Assembly (NCBI GenBank): GCA_035645145.1 | Contig: DASQNC010000004.1 | Location: 1-32,755, forward strand | DNA length: 32,755 nucleotides | Source: Azospirillaceae bacterium | Lineage (GTDB): Bacteria > Pseudomonadota > Alphaproteobacteria > Azospirillales > Azospirillaceae | Direction: 5' to 3' | Part shown: in pieces, positions 26,603-32,755 of the stretch | Position numbering within the stretch: the stretch's first letter is position 1 | Layout: each line of letters starts with the position of its first letter | Notes under the pieces: generated by a model | The model's database searches: none | What the model was told of the DNA's origin: nothing | What the model saw: the letters and a program-made list of their open reading frames with translations, nothing else | Translations under genes and position numbers: made by a program

Positions 26603-27112
26603 ATGGGATCCGGCGGACCGGTGCAACGGATCCCCGGCCCGTCGGCAGCGCTGATCCTCGCCACATCCCTCGGCCTTACCGCCTGCGGCGGCGAGATGAT
26701 GCTCGCCTCCATGGGTTTCACCGCCCTTAGCCTGGTGGAAACGAACAAGACACCGACCGACCACGGCCTGTCGGCGCTGCTCGACCAGGAATGCAGCACC
26801 ATCCATACCCTCAAGGGTGAGGCGTATTGCCGGGACAAGATCGATCCGGCCAAGGGCGCCCCGGACGAGCCGGCACTTCCCGCCGCGCCCCCCGCTCCTG
26901 CCGCAATCCCGACAGTCCCGTCCCCGACGGTTCCACCGCTGGCCGCCCCGCCGGCGACGGTCTTCTGCCATCGCACCCACGGCCGGGAGGAATGCGTCGC
27001 GCGCCCCACGCGCACCGCCACGGCGATGGACGGCCGCGCCGCCGGCACGATGCCGGCCGTGGTTCATGTGCCGGCGCGCAACCCCAGGCGCGCCGCCTCA
27101 AGCCGTCATTGA
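26603..27112 (+). CDS. Putative lipoprotein of unknown function
   Basis: 169 residues. A lipobox LTAC with Cys28 ends a hydrophobic signal (AALILATSLG), so the protein is probably anchored to a membrane. A conserved-looking block TALSLVETNKTPTDHGLSALLDQEC follows (about 39-64). After that comes a proline/alanine-rich linker (about 88-120) and a basic C-terminus. I recognise no enzyme domain. It lies eight bases behind the four-cysteine secreted protein. Its last seven bases overlap the 3' end of a convergent gene. Confidence 0.75.
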   Translation: MGSGGPVQRIPGPSAALILATSLGLTACGGEMMLASMGFTALSLVETNKTPTDHGLSALLDQECSTIHTLKGEAYCRDKIDPAKGAPDEPALPAAPPAPAAIPTVPSPTVPPLAAPPATVFCHRTHGREECVARPTRTATAMDGRAAGTMPAVVHVPARNPRRAASSRH

Positions 27113-27522
27113 CCCCGCCGGCGGGCGTGTACCGCCGCAAGCGCCCGCAGCGCCGCCGCATGTCCGCGCCCGGCTTCGGGCGGTGGGGACGACGGTACGC
27201 CCAATCCGAAACGCGGCGCGTCCCGGTCCACCAGATCCGCCAGCGGATCGACCGGTGCCCGCGTGGCCGCCGGCCTGGACGCGGCGAACGTCCCACGGAC
27301 GGATTGGGGGGCGGGCTCCGGGACGGTGGGGGACGGGTCCGCCGACCGGGTCGCGCGTTCCAGCAGCGATCCCACGAGCGCCGGCAGCGTGGTCCGGGTC
27401 AACCCCAGCAGCAGGCGCTGATCCTTTTCCGCCCAGTCGATCAGGATGCGCTGTGCGATGCCGCGCCTGCCATTGGCGGCGGCCAGCGCCGCCCGCACCT
27501 TGCCGACGACATAGGAGTCCAT
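27106..27522 (-). CDS. Conserved hypothetical protein
   Basis: 138 residues from the ATG at 27522. The N-terminal 55 residues (MDSYVVGKVRAALAAANGRR onward, then AQRILIDWAEKDQRLLLGLT) look like a compact helical domain. The remainder is proline/alanine-rich and ends in basic residues, probably disordered. I cannot name a family. Third codon positions are mostly G or C, as in the core genes. It is convergent with the lipoprotein gene, and it follows the MaoC-like gene on the same strand after 30 bases. Confidence 0.65.
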   Translation of the reverse strand: MDSYVVGKVRAALAAANGRRGIAQRILIDWAEKDQRLLLGLTRTTLPALVGSLLERATRSADPSPTVPEPAPQSVRGTFAASRPAATRAPVDPLADLVDRDAPRFGLGVPSSPPPEAGRGHAAALRALAAVHARRRGQ

Positions 27523-27552
27523 GGGTCCGAACCGTCCTTCCCGTCGTTGCCG

Positions 27553-28002
27553 TCAGGCGGCCGTGGGCCGCCGCCGCAGCATGAGCCAGGACTTCATCTG
27601 CAACACAGGCTGGCCGTCGTCGTCAAACATCTCGCTCACGGTCAGCACGGCCCCACGGTCGGGTTTGGACGTCGAGGGTTTGACCTCCTTGATGGTCACC
27701 CGCCCGGACAGCCGTTGACCGGGCCGCACGGGTCGGAGCCAACGCAGCTCGTCGAGGCCTGGCGAGCCGAGACTCGCCGCTTTGGATAGAAGCCCATCGA
27801 CCATCATTCGCATGAACAGCGCGCAGGTGTGCCAGCCGCTCGCCACGAGACCGCCGAACGGAGTCGCCCGTCCGGCCTCCTCGTCCAGGTGGAAAGGCTG
27901 GGGGTCGAAAGCCTCCGCGAAGGCGATGATCTCCTCCCGGGAAGGTTGGACGCTGCCGCACTCGAACACTTGGCCCGGCTTGAAATCCTCGAAGTGCAGC
28001 AT
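27553..28002 (-). CDS. MaoC-like hot-dog-fold dehydratase
   Basis: 149 residues from the ATG at 28002, which has GAGGGG eight bases upstream; longer frames add unlikely sequence. The single hot-dog domain contains FAEAFDPQPFHLDEEAG with the Asp and His five residues apart, as in the (R)-specific enoyl-CoA hydratase active site, and FGGLVASGWHT, typical of the MaoC family. Likely reaction: reversible hydration of a 2-enoyl-CoA or a related dehydration; the acyl substrate is unknown. It is divergent from the DsbA/FrnE-like gene with a 112-base shared promoter region. Confidence 0.9.
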   Translation of the reverse strand: MLHFEDFKPGQVFECGSVQPSREEIIAFAEAFDPQPFHLDEEAGRATPFGGLVASGWHTCALFMRMMVDGLLSKAASLGSPGLDELRWLRPVRPGQRLSGRVTIKEVKPSTSKPDRGAVLTVSEMFDDDGQPVLQMKSWLMLRRRPTAA

Positions 28003-28114
28003 CGGCGATCCCCTCGAACCCGCGACCCTGGAAAAGACCTTTCCAGCTTTCTGGCCCCCCTCTCCGACGTCAAGCGCCTCGCCTCCATTGCGTGTCGGCG
28101 CTATCCTTAAAGGC

Positions 28115-28759
28115 ATGATCATCGAGATCTACGCCGACTTTATCTGCCCTTGGTGCTACATCGGACGGCACCGGCTGCGCCGCGCGCTCGAGATGCGGCC
28201 GAATGCCCGGTTCGATCTGCGCTGGCGGGCGTTCCAGCTCAACCCCGACATGCCGCCCGCGGGCACCGACAGCGCATCGCACATGGCGAGCAAGTTCGGC
28301 AGCCTCGAACGGGCGCTCCAGATGTATTCCACGGTCGCCGAGGCCGCGGCGCACGACAAGCTTCCGCTGGCACTCGACCGCATCACCCGGACCCCGAACA
28401 CGATGGCGGCCCACCGGCTGGTCCAGTTCGCCGCCTCGCTCAACCGTCCGGACGTGGCGGTGGACCGTCTGGTGGACCTTCTGTTCGAGGCCTACTTCGT
28501 CCATGGCGAGGACATCGGCGATCCCGCCGTCCTGATCGACCGTGCGCAGATGGTGGGGCTGGATCCGATCGAGGTGGGCGCATTCCTGGCGACCGAGGAT
28601 GGCGTCGCAGCGGTCCGCACCAGCGATGTGGTCGCCCGGCAGGTCGGCATCCAGGCGGTGCCGTTCTTCGTGCTGAACCGCCGCTATGGCGTGGCCGGCG
28701 CGCAGGAGCCGGACGCCATCCTGCCGTTACTGGACGTGGCCGCCGCCGAAGCGGCCTGA
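28115..28759 (+). CDS. DsbA family oxidoreductase, FrnE-like
   Basis: 214 residues with a thioredoxin-like fold and a DsbA helical insert. The active site CPWC is at 11-14 in ADFICPWCYIGRHRL, and the cis-proline region is IQAVPFFVLNRRYGVAGAQE. No signal peptide is present, so this is the cytoplasmic FrnE/2-hydroxychromene-2-carboxylate isomerase-like branch, with probable thiol-disulfide or isomerase activity. The start follows AAAGG. Residues about 72-130 are duplicated as a broken copy at 20881-21055. Confidence 0.92.
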   Translation: MIIEIYADFICPWCYIGRHRLRRALEMRPNARFDLRWRAFQLNPDMPPAGTDSASHMASKFGSLERALQMYSTVAEAAAHDKLPLALDRITRTPNTMAAHRLVQFAASLNRPDVAVDRLVDLLFEAYFVHGEDIGDPAVLIDRAQMVGLDPIEVGAFLATEDGVAAVRTSDVVARQVGIQAVPFFVLNRRYGVAGAQEPDAILPLLDVAAAEAA

Positions 28760-28825
28760 AAGCGCCCCGACGGCAACGCGCCCCTTCCCCGCCCCACGCT
28801 TATGCCGGGGCCGGCCCTTGCGGGA

Positions 28826-31800
28826 TCAGGCAACGATGTGCGCCAGATCCCGCATCAGGCGGTGGACACCCTTCACCCGCGGCTTGGCGTCCTCCCAGAC
28901 CCGGATGCTGACCAGCTTGTGGTCCGGGCGCAGCTTCAGGGTGCCCGCCTGCTGTTGCAGGTACGCCATCAGCTTGTCCGGCCGCTCGAACCGGTTGTTG
29001 CGGAACGACAGGACGGCGCCCTTCGGGCCGGCGTCCACCCGTTCCACCCCGGCCTGCCGGCAAAGCTGCTTGATCGCCATGACCTCCAGCAGATTGTCGA
29101 CCTCCTCGGGCAGGGGGCCGAAGCGGTCGATCAACTCGGCGGCGAAGGCCTCGATCTCCTGGACGTCGGCAAGGTCCGAAATGCGCCGGTACAGGCCCAG
29201 GCGCACGTTCAGGTCCTGGACATAGGTTTCGGGGATCAGCACCGGCATACCCAGGTTGATCTGCGGCGTCCAGCGTTCGTCCCCGTCCGCCGCAATGCCG
29301 CCGCCGGCGCGGGCGGCCGCCACCGCTTCCTCCAGCAGGTGCTGGTACAGCTCGACGCCGACCTCCTTGATGTGGCCGGACTGTTCCTCGCCCAGCAGGT
29401 TGCCGGCGCCACGGATGTCCATGTCGTGGCTGGCGAGCTGGAAACCCGCCCCCAGGCTGTCCAGCGTCTCGATCACGCGCAGGCGCTGCTGCGCCGTCTG
29501 CGACAGCACCGTGCGCGGCGCGTAGGTCAGGTAGGCGTAGCCGCGGACCTTGGCCCGCCCGATGCGCCCGCGTAGCTGGTACAGGCCGGCCAGGCCGAAC
29601 AGGTCCGCCCGGTGGATCACCAGCGTGTTGGCGCGCGGGATGTCCAGGCCGGACTCGACGATGTTGGTCGACAGCAGGATATCGTATTCGCCCTGGTCGA
29701 AGGCGGTCATCACGTCGTCCAGCGCCGAGGGCGCCATCTGTCCGTGGGCGACCACGAACTTCAGCTCGGGCACCAGCTCGCGCAGGCGCTCGGCCACGCG
29801 GGCCAGATCCTCGATCCGCGGGCAGACGTAGAAGCTCTGCCCGCCCCGGTAATGCTCGCGCATCAGCGCTTCGCGGACCACCACCGGATCGTAGGGCAGG
29901 ACGAATGTGCGGACCGCCAGGCGGTCCACCGGGGGTGTCGCGATCAACGACAGCTCGCGCACGCCGGCCAACGCCATCTGCAAGGTGCGCGGGATCGGCG
30001 TCGCGGTCAGCGTCAGCACATGGACGTCGGTGCGCAGATCCTTCAACCGCTCCTTCTGCTTGACGCCGAAGTGCTGCTCCTCGTCCACGATGACGACACC
30101 CAGGCGGGCGAACTGGATGGTCTTGGACAGGAGCGCGTGGGTGCCGACCACGATGTCGACGGTGCCGTCGGCCAGCCCCGCCTTGACCTGGTTCGCCTCC
30201 TTCGCCGTCACGAGGCGCGAGAGCTGCGCCACCTTCAACGGCAGCCCTTTGAAGCGGGTGGAGAAGTTCCGGTAGTGCTGGCGCGCGAGCAGCGTGGTGG
30301 GCACCACGACCGCCACCTGCATCCCCGTCATGGCGGCGACGAAGGCCGCGCGCATGGCCACCTCGGTCTTGCCGAAGCCGACGTCGCCGCACACCAGCCG
30401 GTCCATGGGCCGGCCGCTGGACAGGTCGTCCAGCACCTCCTCGATCGCCTTGAGCTGGTCCTCGGTCTCGGCATAGGGGAAGCGCGCGGCGAATTCCTGG
30501 TACAGGCCTTCGGGCGCCGCCACCTCGGGCGCGGTCCGCACCTCGCGCTCGGCGGCGATGCGGATGAGCGCTTCCGCCATGTCCTTCAGGCGCTTCTTGA
30601 CCTTCGCCTTGCGCGCCTGCCAGCCGGTGCCGCCCAGCTTGTCGAGCTGCGCGCCCACTTCCTGCGAGCCGTAGCGGGACAGGAGCTCCAGGTTCTCGAC
30701 CGGCAGGTAGAGCTTGTCCCCACCCTCGTAGATGATGCGCAGGCAGTCGTGCGGCGCGCCTGAGACCACCAGGGTTTCCAGCCCGTCGTAGCGGCCGATC
30801 CCGTGGTCGATGTGGACCACGAAATCCCCTTCGTTCAGGGTCGAAAGCTCGCTGATGAAGTTGGCCGCGCGCCGCTTCTTCTTCTGCGGCCGGGCCAGCC
30901 GGTCGCCCAGGATGTCCTGCTCGGTGATGACCACCAGGTCGGGGCTGGCGAAACCGGTCTCCACCCCGAGGACCACCATGCCCGCCATGCCCGCCGGCAG
31001 CTTGCGCAGGTCGTCCATGGACTCGGCCGGCAGGAGCCGGTCGATGCCGTGGGACTGCATGACCGATTGCAGGCGGTCGCGCGACCCTGCGCTGTAGGCG
31101 GCGACCGCCACCCGGCGCCCCTCGGCCAGCAGGGTGGTGATGTGCGCGTTCACCACCTCGAAGACGTTCACGTCGGGCCGGGTGCGGGCTTCCGCGAAGT
31201 CCGCGCCGCGGCGCCCCTCGGCATCGAACCCGCCCGATCCCTCGGCCGGCGCGAAGGGCGACAGCAGGCCGAGCGGGCGGGTGGCCAGGACGCCTTCGAA
31301 CTCCTCGGCCGCCAGAAACAGCATGTGCGGCGGCAAGGGCTTGTAGACCGGAACGTTCGCCTTCTTCTCCACCGCCTGCATCGACCGGCGGGCCTCGTGG
31401 AAGTCGGCGATCTGCGCCAGCCGGGACTCCGCCGCCGCCTCGACCTGGTCGTCCAGGGTCACCGGGGCGTCGGGCAGATAGTCGAACAGCGTTTCCAGCC
31501 GCTCGTGGAACAGGGGGAGCCAGTGCTCCATCCCCGCATAGCGGCGGCCGCTGGAGACGGCCTCGTACAGCGGGTCCTCGTCCAGGACCGCCCCGAAATG
31601 CTCGCGGTAGCCGGCGCGGAACCGGGCGATGGAGGCGTCGTCCAGCGACAGCTCCGCCATCGGGCGCAGGTCGATCCCCTCCCGCGTCTCGGTCGTGCGC
31701 TGCGACATGGGATCGAAGGCGCGCACCTTTTCCAGCTCGTCGCCGAACAGGTCCAGGCGCAACGGCTCCTCCGTGCCCGGCGGGAACAGGTCGATGATGC

Positions 31801-32338
31801 CGCCGCGCACCGCGTACTCGCCGGTGTCGCGCACGGTGCCGGTTCGCAGGAAGCCGTTGGTCTCGAGCCAGAGGACGAGCTTGTCCGTGTCCACCGCGTT
31901 CCCCGGCGCGGCGGCGAAGCTCTCGGACGCCATGCGGGCGCGGGGCGGAATGCGCTGAACGGCGGCGTTCACGGTGGTGGACAGGATGCGGGGCCGCTCC
32001 TCCGAGGTGCGCGAGCGGGCGAGCCGCGCCAGCGCCGTCATGCGCTGGGCCATGGTTCCGGCGTTCGGCGAGGTGCGGTCGTAGGGCTGGCAATCCCAGG
32101 CCGGGAAGGCGAGCACCTCAATCTCAGGCGCGACGAACCCGAGCGCGTTCTGAAGAAGCTGCTGCCGCTGCCCGTCGCGGGCGACCTGGACGAGGACGGC
32201 GGGTCCCTCGATGGCGCCCTTCAGCGCCCGCCCGAGGTCGGCGACTACGAGGGCGTCGAAGCCGTCCGGCACGCTGGCGAGGGTGAGCGACTGCTCCCTC
32301 TTGAGGGCGTCGAGGGCGCGGAGGAGCGCTTTCGTCAT
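28826..32338 (-). CDS. mfd: Transcription-repair coupling factor
   Basis: Displaces RNA polymerase stalled at DNA lesions and recruits UvrA. The 1170 residues match family length. The N-terminal UvrB-like region is present (FPAWDCQPYDRTSPN). The RNA polymerase-interaction (CarD-like) domain starts near residue 500 with GDFVVHIDHGIGRYDGLE. The translocase has Walker A GDVGFGKTE near 650, DEEQ near 750, TATPIPRTLQMAL, and the helicase motif VI block QLRGRIGRA. The C-terminal TRCF domain follows. It is transcribed with sdhE 43 bases upstream. Confidence 0.98.
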   Translation of the reverse strand: MTKALLRALDALKREQSLTLASVPDGFDALVVADLGRALKGAIEGPAVLVQVARDGQRQQLLQNALGFVAPEIEVLAFPAWDCQPYDRTSPNAGTMAQRMTALARLARSRTSEERPRILSTTVNAAVQRIPPRARMASESFAAAPGNAVDTDKLVLWLETNGFLRTGTVRDTGEYAVRGGIIDLFPPGTEEPLRLDLFGDELEKVRAFDPMSQRTTETREGIDLRPMAELSLDDASIARFRAGYREHFGAVLDEDPLYEAVSSGRRYAGMEHWLPLFHERLETLFDYLPDAPVTLDDQVEAAAESRLAQIADFHEARRSMQAVEKKANVPVYKPLPPHMLFLAAEEFEGVLATRPLGLLSPFAPAEGSGGFDAEGRRGADFAEARTRPDVNVFEVVNAHITTLLAEGRRVAVAAYSAGSRDRLQSVMQSHGIDRLLPAESMDDLRKLPAGMAGMVVLGVETGFASPDLVVITEQDILGDRLARPQKKKRRAANFISELSTLNEGDFVVHIDHGIGRYDGLETLVVSGAPHDCLRIIYEGGDKLYLPVENLELLSRYGSQEVGAQLDKLGGTGWQARKAKVKKRLKDMAEALIRIAAEREVRTAPEVAAPEGLYQEFAARFPYAETEDQLKAIEEVLDDLSSGRPMDRLVCGDVGFGKTEVAMRAAFVAAMTGMQVAVVVPTTLLARQHYRNFSTRFKGLPLKVAQLSRLVTAKEANQVKAGLADGTVDIVVGTHALLSKTIQFARLGVVIVDEEQHFGVKQKERLKDLRTDVHVLTLTATPIPRTLQMALAGVRELSLIATPPVDRLAVRTFVLPYDPVVVREALMREHYRGGQSFYVCPRIEDLARVAERLRELVPELKFVVAHGQMAPSALDDVMTAFDQGEYDILLSTNIVESGLDIPRANTLVIHRADLFGLAGLYQLRGRIGRAKVRGYAYLTYAPRTVLSQTAQQRLRVIETLDSLGAGFQLASHDMDIRGAGNLLGEEQSGHIKEVGVELYQHLLEEAVAAARAGGGIAADGDERWTPQINLGMPVLIPETYVQDLNVRLGLYRRISDLADVQEIEAFAAELIDRFGPLPEEVDNLLEVMAIKQLCRQAGVERVDAGPKGAVLSFRNNRFERPDKLMAYLQQQAGTLKLRPDHKLVSIRVWEDAKPRVKGVHRLMRDLAHIVA

Positions 32339-32381
32339 GGGGTCACGCGTACGGATCGGAGAAGAACGGGGACCGAAGGCT

Positions 32382-32678
32382 TCAGCCGTAGAGGGCGGCG
32401 TCGTGGGTGTGGAATGCCTTGAGGCGGCGCAGAACCGGGCTGTCGTCTTTCGAGGGCGTGGCGAGCTCGCCGGTGATCCAGCGATACAGGTCGGCGTCGG
32501 GCACCTCGATCAGGCGCTCGAAGGCCAAGAGGTCGTCGTCGGACATGGTGCCGATCTCGGCATCCGCGAAGCGGCCCATGAGAAGGTCCATCTCCCGCAG
32601 GCCCCGGTGCCAGGACCGGAACAGGATGCGGCGGCGGCGAACGTCGAGATCGGCGCTCGTGCGGGTCGAGCCGGTCAT
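32382..32678 (-). CDS. sdhE: FAD assembly factor SdhE (succinate dehydrogenase assembly)
   Basis: 98 residues from the ATG at 32678, with GGAG five bases upstream. It helps insert covalent FAD into the SdhA subunit. The defining RGxxExD motif appears as HRGLREMDLLMGRFAD near residues 24-39, followed by helices with FERLIEVPDADLYRWITGE. It lies directly upstream of mfd on the same strand, a common alphaproteobacterial arrangement; recG would be expected, divergent, just outside the window. Confidence 0.93.
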   Translation of the reverse strand: MTGSTRTSADLDVRRRRILFRSWHRGLREMDLLMGRFADAEIGTMSDDDLLAFERLIEVPDADLYRWITGELATPSKDDSPVLRRLKAFHTHDAALYG

Positions 32679-32755
32679 GGGAGCTCCGGGCGGTTCAGGG
32701 CTTGTGGGGCCGCGCGGCCGTCGCGGCACGGCTCCCTCCAGGCTATATAGACGGG

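Overview
The window looks like chromosomal DNA of a high-GC alphaproteobacterium, most likely Rhodospirillales and close to Azospirillum/Azospirillaceae. The reasons are the tig-clpP-clpX-lon-tRNA-Val order, a glnB-glnA pair with a sigma-54-type upstream region, sdhE next to mfd, and the protein sequences themselves. The assignment is by recognition only; no search was run.

Layout. 1-147 is the tail of a secreted RTX-like protein with a strong terminator, followed by about 600 bases without a convincing gene. 781-7365 (minus strand) is the proteostasis block: tRNA-Leu, trigger factor, ClpP, ClpX, Lon, tRNA-Val, terminator. 7427-12367 (minus) is metabolic: an AceE-like thiamine-dependent E1 enzyme, a bifunctional NAD(P)HX repair enzyme, and an HpcH/HpaI aldolase that starts at TTG and is coupled to the repair gene. 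tRNA-His follows. 12805-14914 (plus) is the nitrogen module: two candidate sigma-54 promoters, glnB (PII), glnA (glutamine synthetase I), terminator.

15014-20874 is the most interesting part. Four tightly overlapping plus-strand genes encode a HAD phosphatase-UbiA prenyltransferase fusion, a GtrA-family membrane protein, a DprE1-like oxidase and a DprE2-like reductase. Together they match the mycobacterial route to decaprenyl-phosphoryl-arabinose. A divergent multi-membrane-span protein is a candidate sugar transferase using that lipid donor. This predicts an arabinofuranose-type cell-surface modification in a Gram-negative bacterium.

20875-26313 is a scarred insertion region. It holds a truncated copy of a gene found intact 7.4 kb downstream, an IS5-type transposase tail, an A/T-rich orphan gene, a decayed IS3-type element, a hybrid histidine kinase with two nearly identical PAS domains, and about 1 kb without a clear gene. 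26314-32678 returns to ordinary chromosome: a small secreted four-cysteine protein, a lipoprotein, a short hypothetical protein, a MaoC-like hydratase, a DsbA/FrnE-like oxidoreductase, mfd and sdhE.
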